Source: Acinetobacter lwoffii
GTDB taxonomy: Bacteria > Pseudomonadota > Gammaproteobacteria > Pseudomonadales > Moraxellaceae
Length of the DNA stretch: 35,250 bases
Direction: 5' to 3'
Assembly (NCBI RefSeq): GCF_024129735.1
Contig: NZ_JAMXXK010000036.1
Coordinates: 1 to 35,250 of the forward strand
Positions 1 through 9,676 of the stretch are shown here, in pieces; positions within the stretch are counted from its first letter, which is position 1; every line of letters starts with the position of its first letter. The translations under genes and the position numbers were made by a program. Below the pieces are notes generated by a model, which ran no database searches, was not told the DNA's origin, and was given only the letters and a program-made list of their open reading frames with translations.

Positions 1-104
1 CTTCAAATCTTCAAATCTTCAAATCTTCAAATCTTCAAATCTTCAAATCTTCAAATCTTCAAATCTTCAAATCTTCAAATCTTCAAATCTTTAAATCTTC
101 AAAT
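1..104. repeat. 8-bp tandem repeat (cttcaaat), about 13 copies
   Basis: Thirteen consecutive copies of the unit cttcaaat run from the first base to 104. All are identical except the twelfth (89-96), which reads ctttaaat. The array continues off the left edge, so total copy number is unknown. The unit is not a multiple of three and no gene spans it here. It is a simple-sequence repeat in intergenic DNA, and its length probably varies between isolates by slippage. Confidence 0.95.
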
Positions 105-284
105 CCAGTTATAAAAATATTTGAAAACTCAAATTTAAAAAGTATCTCTCCTATAGCTTACTCAAGCCATGTTGACCATTTACATTTTTAACCCAGAAAA
201 ACTCAAAGCCTGAAAACCCTTACACATGCGGCATTTTTTATTGCTTAGACTGTTTCTCTCAACTTCTAGAAACAGGCAAGTAGA

Positions 285-524
285 ATGAACAATTTTAATG
301 CAAGTGATATTAAAGAACATGCTTCAGTCATTGCTTCATGTGGTACTCAAGTCGGGAAGGTGGACCATTTAGAAGGTCAGGATTCAATTAAATTAACAAG
401 AAGTGATGATGAAAATAATGAGCATCATCTGATTCCCTTGAGTTGGGTAAGTGAAATCAAAGACGATAGCGTCGTGCTCAATAAAACTGCGGAAGAGGTA
501 CGTAAAGAGTGGACTACCTTATAA
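285..524 (+). CDS. DUF2171 family small protein
   Basis: This 79-residue protein has the pattern of the DUF2171 family. An N-terminal 'I.EHA.V.ASCGT.VGKVD' segment is followed by a short strand with 'IKL', then 'HLIPLSWV' and a C-terminal 'EE.RKEW' helix. Members of this family are small PRC-barrel-like proteins of unknown role, often stress-associated. There is no signal peptide or membrane segment, so it should be cytosolic. It stands alone, with the tandem repeat upstream and a hairpin terminator 80 bp downstream that separates it from the convergent pta. The start ATG has only a weak ribosome site (aggcaag). The family call is moderately sure; no function can be given. Confidence 0.75.
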   Translation: MNNFNASDIKEHASVIASCGTQVGKVDHLEGQDSIKLTRSDDENNEHHLIPLSWVSEIKDDSVVLNKTAEEVRKEWTTL

Positions 525-603
525 GAAATTAAAGTCAGTGGACTGAAAAGCAGGGCTGCTTCAGCTTAATTTTTTATGTCACAGACTTTATGAGTAACCG
601 TTG

Positions 604-633
604 AAAATGCCAGTTCGAAAGACTGGCATTTTT
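604..633 (+). terminator. Rho-independent terminator after DUF2171 gene
   Basis: The inverted repeat aaaatgccagt / actggcatttt has an 11-bp stem and a 7-base loop. T residues follow on the + strand and A residues precede it, so it may work in both directions between the convergent genes. Confidence 0.8.
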
Positions 634-702
634 ATTGTTTATTAAAACGAGATAATGATCGCGTGCTGAATTTATTGAAGCTATGAGTGTTTTTTTATAA
701 AA

Positions 703-732
703 AAACCACCTGATTTTTCAATCAGATGGTTT
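703..732 (-). terminator. Rho-independent terminator after pta
   Basis: The stem aaccacctgat / atcagatggtt has one A-C mismatch and a loop of ttttca. Read on the minus strand it is followed by TTTTTTAT, as expected for the end of the ackA-pta transcript 24 bp after the pta stop. Confidence 0.8.
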
Positions 733-755
733 GGAAAACTTAAATTTAAGAAGTA

Positions 756-2894
756 TTAAGCTTCTTGCTGCTCGGCCTGAATCGCGGTTAAGGCAATGGT
801 AAACACGATGTCATCGACCAAGGCACCACGCGACAGGTCATTGACCGGCTTATTCAAGCCTTGCAGCATTGGTCCAACACTGACTACATTGGCAGCACGT
901 TGTACCGCTTTATAGGTCGTGTTACCGGTATTCAGATCCGGGAAAATAAATACATTGGCACGTCCAGCCACTTGTGAATTAGGTGCCTTTTGGCGCCCCA
1001 CGCTTTCCACCGATGCTGCATCATATTGTAATGGCCCATCAATCAACAGGTCAGGACGACGTTCTTTGGCAATGCGTGTAGCTTCCGCGACTTTTTCCAC
1101 ATCAGCGCCAGTACCCGAAGTTCCTGTCGAATAGGAAATCATGGCAATGCGTGGATCTATACCAAAGGCTTTGGCAGAATCGGCGGACTGGATTGCAATT
1201 TCGGCCAGCTGTTCTGCATCAGGGTCCGGATTGATCGCACAGTCACCATACACATAGACTTCATCTGGCAACAGCATAAAGAATACGGAAGATACCAGAG
1301 AATAATCTGGAGCAGTCTTGATCAGCTGAAAAGCAGGACGTACCGTATTTGCGGTGGTATGTACTGCACCAGAAACCAGGCCATCGACTTGATCCAGTGC
1401 CAGCATCATGGTGCCAAGTACTACCGTATCTTGTAGTTGTTCACGGGCTTGCAGTTCATTGAGCTTGCCTTTACGCAGCTCGACCATCTTGTCGATATAG
1501 TTTTCACGCACCAAATCCGGGTCAAGAATTTCCAGATCTTCAGGCAATTCAATGCCGCGCGCTTTGGCTACTTCTAGCACAGCTTCAGGCTTCGCTAGCA
1601 AAATACATTGCGCAATGCCACGGGACTGACAAATGGCCGCAGCCTGTACGGTACGCGGTTCATCACCCTCTGGCAGTACAATACGTTTTTTCGCAGCAAT
1701 CGATTTCTGTACCAGTTCATGACGGAAAGCGGAAGGTGACAGACGTGGCTTATAAGAACCATTCAACATTTGATTCAGCCATTCCGGATTGATATGGCTT
1801 GAAACAAAACGTGTCACCTGATCTGCACGTTCGGTATCATCCACTGGAATTTCATTGCTGAGATTTGCCAGTTTTTGTGCGGTTTCAAACGTGCTGAGTG
1901 GTGTATGTAAAATCGGTAAACCTTGCTTGATGGCAGCCTGGCAGAATTCCAGTACATGATCATTTGGCTGTTGATGTTCAGTCAGCACCAGACCGGCCAA
2001 AGGAATCCCATTACTGCTGGCCAGACTACTTGCCAGTAATACATCAATCCGGTCAGAGGCACTAATAATTAATTCGCCAGCTACAAACTTATGTAGTTCA
2101 TGTTCAATATTGGCTGAAATCAGACTACTGTGTTGCACACGGCGCTGTTTGGCTTCGCCTTCATTAATCCAGTAAGCAGAAATATGGGCAGCCAGATCAG
2201 ACATGCGTGGCACACTTAAGGTTTTACTGAAAGGCACCAAGCCAATCACTGGCAATTTTTCAGAACCAATATGCGGATGCGTCTGCTGAATAGCTGTAAT
2301 AAATTCGGCGGTTTCAGCTTTAAGGCGTAAATCTGGATTCAGCGTGACAGGAATCTGCGCAGATTCTTCAGGCAGGCCTTTGGTGCGCATTAACATGATA
2401 CCTGCCAGACGGGTAGAGCTAGCGCCACCAAAATTACGCAGCTGATGTTCAACTTTGTCTGCGGTTTGGCTTGGCTGCTGAATATTGGCATTGCTGACCA
2501 CAATAACTTTGGCATCAAGAGCTTGTGCCAGTGAAGCATTCAAATCATCGGCAAAACTGTCCTGAGTATTTGGCAGCAGACCTTCGACAATAATCAGGTC
2601 ATGCTGTTTGGCGATTTGACGATGCAGACGTACCGCTTCTTCAAGCAATTCATCCTGTTCACCCAGATTGATCTGCTGCAAGACTTTGCTATAACGGATG
2701 GGTTCAACAGTTTCACTTTGAGAAATATGACGATACAAAGCCGTGGTTCGGTCTTCGATTTCATTCAATTCCTGGGCAAAAGGTTTCAGGAAACCAGCTT
2801 TTACCCCTTGGCATTCCAGTGCATAAATCAGGCCCAAACATGCAGAAGTTAAGCCTACGCCTTCCCCAGTGGGAACCAATAAAATTGTTTTCAT
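756..2894 (-). CDS. pta: Phosphate acetyltransferase
   Basis: Phosphotransacetylase converts acetyl-CoA and phosphate to acetyl phosphate and CoA; with AckA it links acetyl-CoA to acetate and ATP in the cytosol. The 712 residues match the long Pta form. There is an N-terminal P-loop-like domain ('VPTGEGVGLTSACLG', residues 7-21), a central DRTGG-type domain (about 225-340), and a C-terminal PTA_PTB catalytic domain from about 390. The last contains 'KRIVLPEGDEPRT', 'DGLVSGAVHTTANTVRPA' and 'MISYSTGTSGTGADV'. It lies 54 bp downstream of ackA on the same strand, forming the usual ackA-pta operon, and a terminator follows. The long N-terminal part is the regulatory region in enterobacterial Pta; whether it acts the same way here is inference. 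Confidence 0.97.
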   Translation of the reverse strand: MKTILLVPTGEGVGLTSACLGLIYALECQGVKAGFLKPFAQELNEIEDRTTALYRHISQSETVEPIRYSKVLQQINLGEQDELLEEAVRLHRQIAKQHDLIIVEGLLPNTQDSFADDLNASLAQALDAKVIVVSNANIQQPSQTADKVEHQLRNFGGASSTRLAGIMLMRTKGLPEESAQIPVTLNPDLRLKAETAEFITAIQQTHPHIGSEKLPVIGLVPFSKTLSVPRMSDLAAHISAYWINEGEAKQRRVQHSSLISANIEHELHKFVAGELIISASDRIDVLLASSLASSNGIPLAGLVLTEHQQPNDHVLEFCQAAIKQGLPILHTPLSTFETAQKLANLSNEIPVDDTERADQVTRFVSSHINPEWLNQMLNGSYKPRLSPSAFRHELVQKSIAAKKRIVLPEGDEPRTVQAAAICQSRGIAQCILLAKPEAVLEVAKARGIELPEDLEILDPDLVRENYIDKMVELRKGKLNELQAREQLQDTVVLGTMMLALDQVDGLVSGAVHTTANTVRPAFQLIKTAPDYSLVSSVFFMLLPDEVYVYGDCAINPDPDAEQLAEIAIQSADSAKAFGIDPRIAMISYSTGTSGTGADVEKVAEATRIAKERRPDLLIDGPLQYDAASVESVGRQKAPNSQVAGRANVFIFPDLNTGNTTYKAVQRAANVVSVGPMLQGLNKPVNDLSRGALVDDIVFTIALTAIQAEQQEA

Positions 2895-2948
2895 AAGTTA
2901 TGTCAGTCGCAGAATAATAAAAATCAGTTAAAAAGTGGCTAAGCCTGC

Positions 2949-4169
2949 TTATGCAGGCGTTACCTCAGCTTTAGACTTTTTTGCAGTATTGCGCTCCACC
3001 TCAAGTTCAACCACACTTTGAACTTCTTGTGCGATACGGCCTTCTTCATCTGTTGGCACTACCCAGATTTGTGGGCCTGTACCTGAATCGATCCGACCTT
3101 CAGTACCGCGTTTCAATTCATTGTTGGCGTTTTTATCCAGATTGAAGCCGAAGTGGGGCAGGTAAGTCATGGTCTTTTCGCGGATATAGGCTGAATTTTC
3201 GCCAATACCGCCAGTGAAGAACAGACCATTAAGACGTGGCAGACCACAGCTCAACGCTGCCAGAGATTTAGCTAAACGGTAGCAGAATACTTCAATCGCC
3301 AGTGCGGCATCTTCATTGCCTTGCTCTGAAGCTTCAATCAGGGTACGCATGTCATTCGACAGGTCAGACAGACCCAAAAGACCACTTTGGCTATTCAGCA
3401 TCTTGTCAATTTTATAAATATCCCAACCCAGGTTTTTCGCCAGGAAGCTATGCAGGCTTGGGTCGACATCGCCACTGCGTGTGCCCATAACAATGCCTTC
3501 AAGCGGGGTTAAGCCCATTGAGGTATCTACACTTTTCCCATTCCAAACGGCACAGGTCGAGCTACCATTACCTAAATGCGCGGTTAACCAGCCACCTTGT
3601 TTGAAACTGCCTGCCAGTTCAGAACCGCGCTCTGAAACATAGGCATGACTAGTCCCGTGGAAACCATAGCGACGTACACCATGAGCGGTATATAAAAATT
3701 TCGGCAGGGCATAACGATAAGCATGCGCTGGCATGGTTTGGTGGAAGGCAGTATCAAATACCGCCACCTGTGGTAATTCCGGGAATAAACGTTTGGTAGC
3801 TTCAATGCCAATCAGATGAGCCGGATTGTGTAATGGCGCAAGCGGTGTTGCTTCACGAATTTTTTCAATAATTTCGTCATTGATCAGTTCAGCCTTGGTC
3901 AGGCTGCCCCCATGTACCACACGGTGACCGATCGCATCCGGACGGTAGTTGGCTAGACGTTCCAGACCGACTTCGAGTGCTTTTTTGTGGTCAGCAAATG
4001 GAATGTGGATATCGACCGGCTCATTGCCAACTGTCACACCTTTAATGCGAGCATTCTCTGTGCCTAAGTTCTCAGCTAAACCATGAATACGGAAATTCTG
4101 CTCCTCAAGAAGTAATGCAAACTTGATTGAAGAAGAGCCACAATTAATAACTAATACTGATTTAGACAC
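2949..4169 (-). CDS. ackA: Acetate kinase (GTG start)
   Basis: Acetate kinase makes acetate and ATP from acetyl phosphate and ADP, and works in reverse to activate acetate. The 406 residues carry the ASKHA-fold signatures: '[14 protein letters not shown]' at the N-terminus, '[11 protein letters not shown]', then '[11 protein letters not shown]', '[10 protein letters not shown]' and '[10 protein letters not shown]', and '[12 protein letters not shown]' near 320. The start is GTG (cac at 4167-4169 on the + strand), placing the family's conserved N-terminus at residue 1; the ribosome site is weak (ttgggtaa). The last ~20 residues are a charged Lys-rich tail beyond the usual end. It is the first gene of the ackA-pta operon, so the promoter should lie in the 400-bp gap upstream. 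Confidence 0.97.
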   Translation of the reverse strand: MSKSVLVINCGSSSIKFALLLEEQNFRIHGLAENLGTENARIKGVTVGNEPVDIHIPFADHKKALEVGLERLANYRPDAIGHRVVHGGSLTKAELINDEIIEKIREATPLAPLHNPAHLIGIEATKRLFPELPQVAVFDTAFHQTMPAHAYRYALPKFLYTAHGVRRYGFHGTSHAYVSERGSELAGSFKQGGWLTAHLGNGSSTCAVWNGKSVDTSMGLTPLEGIVMGTRSGDVDPSLHSFLAKNLGWDIYKIDKMLNSQSGLLGLSDLSNDMRTLIEASEQGNEDAALAIEVFCYRLAKSLAALSCGLPRLNGLFFTGGIGENSAYIREKTMTYLPHFGFNLDKNANNELKRGTEGRIDSGTGPQIWVVPTDEEGRIAQEVQSVVELEVERNTAKKSKAEVTPA

Positions 4170-4572
4170 GATTGATTACCCAATTTTTAATTAAAATTCT
4201 CGTCCATTTGCTTGACCCAATTGCAGGCAATGAAGCAGCAATCCAGATCAATGAATATGTTTTAACATTTGTTTTTTTTCTGTCCTAGATAGACTTTAGC
4301 AGATTAGACTTAAGCATTATCGACCGATTTAACAATAATAACTAAAATTTATCAGTTCATAGTTTTCATTTATAAATAAAATGATGCTGAAAATATCATC
4401 AATAAGAATACTAAACTCTGCTTAAATTTAATTTTAGAACAGATTAATTCTTTAGTTTAGCGCCTGAAAAGGCAAATATTGTTTTTACATACAATTCTAT
4501 AAAGAGATTCATCAATAAAATAACCGGAAGGTTCTAATCCATCTATTTCAGTGTCAATTTTTCTGTCCATAA
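4170..4572. other. AT-rich intergenic region upstream of ackA
   Basis: About 400 bp separate ackA (minus) from the proA terminator. The stretch is strongly AT-rich with several T and A runs and no ORF that looks coding. It should hold the ackA-pta promoter on the minus strand, but no convincing -35/-10 pair or operator was recognised. Confidence 0.6.
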
Positions 4573-4600
4573 AAAACAGCCTCATTTATGAGGCTGTTTT
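4573..4600 (-). terminator. Rho-independent terminator after proA
   Basis: The perfect 13-bp inverted repeat aaaacagcctcat / atgaggctgtttt has a 2-base loop. On the minus strand it runs into TTTTTTAT. It lies 20 bp after the proA stop. Confidence 0.9.
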
Positions 4601-4619
4601 AAATGAGCGATCTGAATAC

Positions 4620-5885
4620 TTATTGGCGAATCTGACCATCACCAAAGACAATCCATTTCTGCGACGTCAGGCCTTCAAGACCGACTGGGCCACGAGCATG
4701 GATTTTATCGGTCGAAATCCCGATTTCTGCGCCTAAGCCATATTCAAAACCATCTGCAAAACGAGTAGAGGCATTGATCATGACCGAACTTGAATCTACA
4801 CCCGCCAGAAATTCGCGAGCCAGACTGTAGTTTTCAGTAATAATGGAATCGGTATGATGCGAGCCATATTTGTTGATGTGCTCAATGGCTTCTTCTATAC
4901 CAGAAACGACTTTGATCGCCAGAATCGGGCCCAGATACTCGGTATACCAGTCTTCTTCAGTGGCCGTAATGACTGCATCTCCAAGAATACGCTGGGTTTC
5001 CCGGCAACCACGAAGTTCGACTTTTTTCTCTTGGTAAAGCTCTGCGATGCGTGGCAAGAATTCTTCAGCGACTTTTTCATCGACCAGCAGGGTTTCCATG
5101 GCATTACATACACCATAGCGATGGGTTTTGGCATTGAGCGCAATAGGCAATGCTTTCAACAAATCTGCTTGAGCTTCCACATACACATGACAGTTGCCAT
5201 CTAAATGTTTAATGACCGGTACGCGTGCTTCCTCGGTAATTCGTTCGATCAGGCTCTTGCCGCCACGAGGCACAATCACATCCACATATTCGGTCATGGT
5301 AATCAACTGGCCCACTGCAGCGCGGTCAGTCGTATTCACGACCTGTACGGCAGCCTCAGGCAAGCCTGCGACTTTCAGGCCATGCTGAATCGCGACTGCA
5401 ATTGCCTGATTCGATTCCAGAGCTTCTGAGCCGCCCCGTAAAATAATGGCATTGCCTGATTTGAGCGCGAGTGATGCCGCCTCCAACGTGACGTTAGGAC
5501 GTGACTCGTAGATCATGCCGACCACACCCAAAGGCACACGCATCTTGCCCAGTTGAATCCCGGATGGGCGATAAGCCATATCACTAATTTCACCAATTGG
5601 ATCTTTCAGGCCAATGACATCTTTCAGGCCCTGTAACATACCTTTAAAGCGCGCGGGGTTGAGTTCTAAGCGATCAAGCAGGGCAGGGTCCAGATTGTTA
5701 TTATGCGCCTTAGTCATATCTTTCTGGTTAGCAACCAAAATAGCAGCTTGGCTATTTTCCAAAGCCGTATAAATAGCGGATAACGCATTATTTTTAGTTT
5801 GGGTGGACGCGCGAGCCAAAATGCGAGACGCTTGGCGTGCCTGCTGTCCTACCGTTTGCATGTATTGTTCAATAGACTCTTGCAT
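4620..5885 (-). CDS. proA: Gamma-glutamyl phosphate reductase
   Basis: ProA reduces gamma-glutamyl phosphate to glutamate-5-semialdehyde with NADPH, the second step of proline synthesis in the cytosol. The protein has the aldehyde-dehydrogenase-like fold. Seen here are '[16 protein letters not shown]', '[15 protein letters not shown]', the '[11 protein letters not shown]' segment and the catalytic-cysteine region '[16 protein letters not shown]'; it ends in '[13 protein letters not shown]'. The reading frame is open to an ATG at 5951 (443 residues), but family members are about 417-421 residues. The ATG at 5883-5885 gives 421 residues beginning '[10 protein letters not shown]', the conserved start, so that was chosen. 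An ATG at 5912 is a second possibility. No proB is adjacent, so it appears monocistronic, with a terminator just downstream. Confidence 0.96.
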   Translation of the reverse strand: MQESIEQYMQTVGQQARQASRILARASTQTKNNALSAIYTALENSQAAILVANQKDMTKAHNNNLDPALLDRLELNPARFKGMLQGLKDVIGLKDPIGEISDMAYRPSGIQLGKMRVPLGVVGMIYESRPNVTLEAASLALKSGNAIILRGGSEALESNQAIAVAIQHGLKVAGLPEAAVQVVNTTDRAAVGQLITMTEYVDVIVPRGGKSLIERITEEARVPVIKHLDGNCHVYVEAQADLLKALPIALNAKTHRYGVCNAMETLLVDEKVAEEFLPRIAELYQEKKVELRGCRETQRILGDAVITATEEDWYTEYLGPILAIKVVSGIEEAIEHINKYGSHHTDSIITENYSLAREFLAGVDSSSVMINASTRFADGFEYGLGAEIGISTDKIHARGPVGLEGLTSQKWIVFGDGQIRQ

Positions 5886-6037
5886 AGCGGTTTGATCACT
5901 TAGAAATTTCATTTCGATATTAACAGCCTGCTGCTGCACAATGAAGCCCATCTATTAAAAATCATCCGTTTTCGCAGACTTCTAAACATTTTGAAATTGT
6001 TTTCTGTTTAAAAGTAGATAAGTGGTCACTGAAGCGG

Positions 6038-6067
6038 TTGCTTGTGAAAAGCAGCTCTGTATAGAAT
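6038..6067 (+). promoter_or_regulatory. Possible sigma-70 promoter for hydrolase gene
   Basis: TTGCTT (6038-6043) is followed after 16 bases by TATAGA, or after 18 bases by TAGAAT. It lies in the divergent gap between proA and the hydrolase gene, about 140 bp before the hydrolase start. This is visual matching only. Confidence 0.35.
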
Positions 6068-6207
6068 GAAACACGCGGCATTGATGTCATTTATAATTAT
6101 TAAAGAGCAGGATGCGTGTTCAGGCACACCGGAATGCGCCTGAAATATAAGATCTGTTAAGCATGACTTGCACAATAAAAATAAGGCAAGGACGGAGGAA
6201 AAGGAAT

Positions 6208-7551
6208 ATGAATATGAATTCCATTATCCACATGGACGCCCATGTATTGGAACAACATAGCCACGATGGTTTTTTTGATCTTTATGATAAGCACAGTTTT
6301 AAGCAGCCGCCACGCACCACCTGGATGGATGGCTGGAAAATCGAATATATGGCGATCGCCCGTCCGGATACCTTACATTTAAGACCCATGGTGATTATTG
6401 GGGGAGCTTTTCAGAATTTTAATTCCTACAAATACTGTGTAGAACAGCTTTTTGATGCAGGCCCCATTATTCTGATTGACCTACCATCCATGGGGGCCAA
6501 CCAGCAGATTAGTAATGTCGACACAGGTCTGTCTGCCGGAACACTGGAGCTTGAAGACCTTGCTGCGATGCTGGGGCGCTGGCTGGAACAGATGCAGCTG
6601 CCGCAAGTGGCAATTCTAGGCATGTCCTTGGGGTCAGTGGTGGCTTCCTGTCTGGCAGATCAGCGTCCTGAACTGGTCGATCGGATGATTCTGATGGGTG
6701 TGATGCAGAAAACCCGTAAAAGCTGGCGAATGCTGCTGGAAGAATCCCTACACCTGATGAAAGAACAGCGTATGGATGAATTTGGTCAGGCCGTCATTTT
6801 GTACCTGGTGAATCATGCACGTTTAACAGAAACCCGGATGTCACCGACTGCAAAGCGTTTGTTCTTTAAACAGATGGCGGAATTTACGGCCACCGAACAG
6901 GATCGTTATGATATCAATTGCAACCGTTTATTGCGTCTGACCAATGTGCCGATTCCACAGTGCAAAGTGCTGGTGGCATGTGGGCAATATGACAGTTTTA
7001 CCTTGCCACATGAGAATGCCAATTTTGCCCTGCAATGTCCGAATATGCAGTATGTACAAATTGCAGGCGCCGATCATGTACCGCAGTTACAACGTCGTAA
7101 AGAAACCATGCATCTGTTTGCAACCTTCTTACGTGATGAACCGGTCGATCAGTTGCCGGGAATTATTCCGTTTAGCCCTGAGCAGATACAGCAGCTTGAA
7201 CGTCGCGGTGAAGAGCGGATTCAGGTGCAAGATTCACAGCGTTTCCTCAGTCATCGTCATTCTGATCTCATTTTAAAAGCAGAGATCGTGGACATGAATT
7301 TCTTTGGGGTATTGCTGGAGTTAGATGTAGAACAGGCAGTATGCGCAACAGCTTATCCACGTGATCTGGCCTTGCATCTGGAAGATGAAGTTGGGGAATT
7401 TCAGATTGAGTGCCTGATCTTTGAACAGGATGATACTCAGCTGCGTGCTTTATTCAAACATGGCAGTTTTGAAGTCGCAGAACGCTTATTACGCTTTGTA
7501 CAAATGCAAAAAGTACTGTCACAAACTGAAGTATTTGATGCAGCAATTTAA
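6208..7551 (+). CDS. Alpha/beta hydrolase (RhlA/PhaG-like) with C-terminal PilZ-like domain
   Basis: The N-terminal ~310 residues form an alpha/beta-hydrolase: oxyanion region 'IIGGAFQNFNSY' (63-74), nucleophile elbow 'GMSLG' with Ser140, acid Asp262 in 'CGQYDS' and His290 in 'GADHVPQ'. The layout ('ILIDLPSMGANQ' and 'EQDRYDINCNRLLRLTN' before the acid) recalls RhlA/PhaG-type acyltransferases, but substrate cannot be read from sequence. Residues ~331-440 look like a degenerate PilZ domain: 'ERRGEERIQV' resembles RxxxR and 'VDMNFFGVLLEL' resembles D/NxSxxG. A c-di-GMP link is therefore possible but unproven. The start at 6208 was chosen over an upstream ATG because ggagg lies 9 bases before it. 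The gene stands alone, divergent from proA, and shares a terminator with the convergent methyltransferase. Confidence 0.8.
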   Translation: MNMNSIIHMDAHVLEQHSHDGFFDLYDKHSFKQPPRTTWMDGWKIEYMAIARPDTLHLRPMVIIGGAFQNFNSYKYCVEQLFDAGPIILIDLPSMGANQQISNVDTGLSAGTLELEDLAAMLGRWLEQMQLPQVAILGMSLGSVVASCLADQRPELVDRMILMGVMQKTRKSWRMLLEESLHLMKEQRMDEFGQAVILYLVNHARLTETRMSPTAKRLFFKQMAEFTATEQDRYDINCNRLLRLTNVPIPQCKVLVACGQYDSFTLPHENANFALQCPNMQYVQIAGADHVPQLQRRKETMHLFATFLRDEPVDQLPGIIPFSPEQIQQLERRGEERIQVQDSQRFLSHRHSDLILKAEIVDMNFFGVLLELDVEQAVCATAYPRDLALHLEDEVGEFQIECLIFEQDDTQLRALFKHGSFEVAERLLRFVQMQKVLSQTEVFDAAI

Positions 7552-7565
7552 AAAACAGCAGCATT

Positions 7566-7595
7566 AAAAAACAGCGTACTTAAACGCTGTTTTTT
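7566..7595. terminator. Bidirectional terminator between hydrolase and methyltransferase genes
   Basis: The stem aaaaacagcgt / acgctgttttt has a 6-base loop, with A residues on the left and eight T residues on the right. It serves both convergent genes. The right arm lies inside the last codons of the minus-strand methyltransferase. Confidence 0.85.
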
Positions 7596-8443
7596 TTCAC
7601 GGCATGAATCATCCAGACCAGATCACCTAAATGTTCATCCTGTTCATGAGTCGGGTTTGGCTGATGAGGCTCGGCAAAATAACGTTGTGGTTGTTGTACC
7701 TCAACCTGGTCAAATCCTGCATCTTGAAAAAAGTGCTGTAGTTCTTGAGGGGATTTAAAATGAAAGGTAAACGCACTTCGAGACATGAATTTAAGCAGAC
7801 GGCTACTGCTCCAGATAAAGTTCGCTAGTTTATTTTTCACCGGTTCGGGGTAAATATCGCTGAGATAGTGAACTGCCGGGAAATACTGCGCATTTTCTGT
7901 AATACCCTGCATCAGAATGCGTAACATCTGCTGATTAAAATAATTAATCAGTCCTTCACTAATGACCACTAAGGGCTGGTTGCGGTCAAACATCTGAAAA
8001 ATACAGTCCAGTTCTTCACTAAAAATATCGGCAGTCAGGACTTCAGGTGCATGCTGATCAATTTGCTGTAAAGCCTGCGTCTTGATCTTGGCCATATCGG
8101 GCAGATCCAGTTCACGATAATTAATCTCGGGAAATTTCTGTCTGAAATTCCAGCTGCGGGGAGATAGTCCGCAGGCAATTTCAAGAACCTGAAGTTGTGG
8201 GTGTTGCTCAATTAGTTGACACAAATGCTCATCAATCATCTGATGACGCTGCTTGAGTGTAGTCCGCATGCTACCGCCGACATGGCGTTCTGCCCAGGAT
8301 TCAAGGGGATGAAGCAGTTTGGCCAGAAACTTGCCTTTGGATGTAGCAAAGGCTGGATGTGAGATTCCCATTTGATACCAGATATAGCCGGTATAGTGCG
8401 CCGTAAAAGAAATATGGCGATGTTGCGAAAGTGAGTCTGTCAT
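7580..8443 (-). CDS. Class I SAM-dependent methyltransferase, LCM-like
   Basis: This is a putative S-adenosylmethionine-dependent methyltransferase. The SAM-binding loop is 'VLEIACGLSPRSWNFRQ', followed by an acidic strand end 'YRELDLPDM'. The later 'VVISEGLINYFNQQ' segment is like the 'EGL..YL' motif of leucine carboxyl methyltransferase (LCM/PF04072) relatives. The substrate is unknown; bacterial members act on small molecules or are uncharacterised. The frame is open to an ATG at 8545, but the N-terminal 34 residues of that form are Lys/Asn-rich and unlike the family. The ATG at 8441-8443 ('MTDSLSQHRH') has aaggt upstream and gives 287 residues. It lies 123 bp after nagZ on the same strand and could be co-transcribed. 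Confidence 0.8.
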   Translation of the reverse strand: MTDSLSQHRHISFTAHYTGYIWYQMGISHPAFATSKGKFLAKLLHPLESWAERHVGGSMRTTLKQRHQMIDEHLCQLIEQHPQLQVLEIACGLSPRSWNFRQKFPEINYRELDLPDMAKIKTQALQQIDQHAPEVLTADIFSEELDCIFQMFDRNQPLVVISEGLINYFNQQMLRILMQGITENAQYFPAVHYLSDIYPEPVKNKLANFIWSSSRLLKFMSRSAFTFHFKSPQELQHFFQDAGFDQVEVQQPQRYFAEPHQPNPTHEQDEHLGDLVWMIHAVKKNSV

Positions 8444-8566
8444 ATTTGTTCTGACCTTATTGTTATTTTTAAGTTGATTGAATAATAGTGTAACCTTTTC
8501 ATTACTATAATTAAAAAGGAACACCTTGTCGTGTCCCTTTTTCATATTGATTGGATTTAAAAAGTT

Positions 8567-9589
8567 TTAGCTGGATTGCTGTTTAAATGCCAGTATTTCA
8601 TCACGGATCTCGCGCCATTCTTCACCCAGATCCAGTTCATCACCAATCTGGATGTTCGGGATGTTGCCGCGCATGCGTTCCAGGCGTTGCTGGTTCGGGA
8701 GGGGCAAATCTTCAATTCCTTCTAGTGCAATACATTGTGCTGCACGATCATTGCAGACCAGACCCATATCACAACCAGCTTTAAGGGCGGCCTGAATTCG
8801 GGCATCGGCACCGCCTGCGACACAGGCGGCCTGCATGCTTAAATCATCTGAGAACAGGACACCGTCAAAACCAAGCTCCTGACGTAAAACTTTCTGAATC
8901 CAGAATTCAGAGAATCCGGCTGGATTTAGATCAACTTGGCTATAGATGACATGAGCCGGCATCAGCGCATCCAGTTGTGATTGCAGTTGTATAAATGTTT
9001 GCATATCTTTTTGCTGAATCTCTGTATAAGAGCGCGTATCAATTGCTGCAGAAACATGCGAGTCCGCTTTGACCGAGCCATGACCGGGGAAATGTTTACC
9101 AGTTGAAGCCATACCGGCACGTTTCATACCTTTTAGAAATGCGCTGGCGAGTGGAATAATGTCCTGGATATTTTGGGCAAAGCTACGATCACCGATCACA
9201 TCACTGATGTCATTCAAGTCCAGTACTGGGGCAAAGCTGAAATCAATGCCGACAGCCAGCACTTCAGTCGCCATCAGCCAGCCGCATTTTTCAGCCAGCT
9301 CTAGGGCACGCTGTGGATCGCGCGTATAAAGTTCGCCAAATTTCCCCGTGGCAGGCAGCAGGGTAAAGCCTTGTCTTAAACGCTGGACACGACCGCCTTC
9401 CTGATCTACCGCAATTAAAATATCAGGATGCACCTGACGCATATGATCGGTCAAAGCACGGACTTGCGCCGGAGATTCAATATTGCGACCAAATAAAATC
9501 ACTCCACCGACTTGCGGCGCACTTAATAGTTCAATATCTTCTTGAGTGAGGGTTGTGCCTGCGATGTCGAGCATCAATGCGCCAATCAT
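8567..9589 (-). CDS. nagZ: Beta-N-acetylhexosaminidase NagZ
   Basis: NagZ is a cytosolic family-3 glycoside hydrolase. It removes N-acetylglucosamine from anhydro-muropeptides during cell-wall recycling; in many Gram-negatives its products control AmpC induction. The 340 residues match the usual length (about 340). The TIM barrel shows 'GGVILFGRN', 'AVDQEGGRVQR', the signature loop 'KHFPGHGSVKADSH' (general acid region, around residue 160) and the nucleophile Asp in 'LFSDDLSMQAA' (around 235). The ATG at 9589 aligns with the family's normal N-terminus ('MIGALMLDIAGTTL'). It is divergent from prc. Confidence 0.96.
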   Translation of the reverse strand: MIGALMLDIAGTTLTQEDIELLSAPQVGGVILFGRNIESPAQVRALTDHMRQVHPDILIAVDQEGGRVQRLRQGFTLLPATGKFGELYTRDPQRALELAEKCGWLMATEVLAVGIDFSFAPVLDLNDISDVIGDRSFAQNIQDIIPLASAFLKGMKRAGMASTGKHFPGHGSVKADSHVSAAIDTRSYTEIQQKDMQTFIQLQSQLDALMPAHVIYSQVDLNPAGFSEFWIQKVLRQELGFDGVLFSDDLSMQAACVAGGADARIQAALKAGCDMGLVCNDRAAQCIALEGIEDLPLPNQQRLERMRGNIPNIQIGDELDLGEEWREIRDEILAFKQQSS

Positions 9590-9646
9590 ATGCGGAATCC
9601 GTTTTAGAGTTTTTCGGAGAAAACAATACCTGAATTCTGCAATGAT

Positions 9647-9676
9647 TTGCTACACTTTGTCAGCACAGAATATGAT
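9647..9676 (+). promoter_or_regulatory. Possible sigma-70 promoter for prc
   Basis: TTGCTA (9647-9652), an 18-base spacer and TATGAT (9671-9676) lie about 115 bp before the prc start, in the nagZ/prc divergent gap. This is a visual match only. Confidence 0.4.

Noticed and set aside
1..104. CRISPR array
   Set aside because: The units are 8 bp and contiguous with no spacers, so this is a simple tandem repeat.
5886..5951. Longer proA form starting at 5951
   Set aside because: The extra 22 residues are not part of the family, and the 421-residue form has the conserved start.
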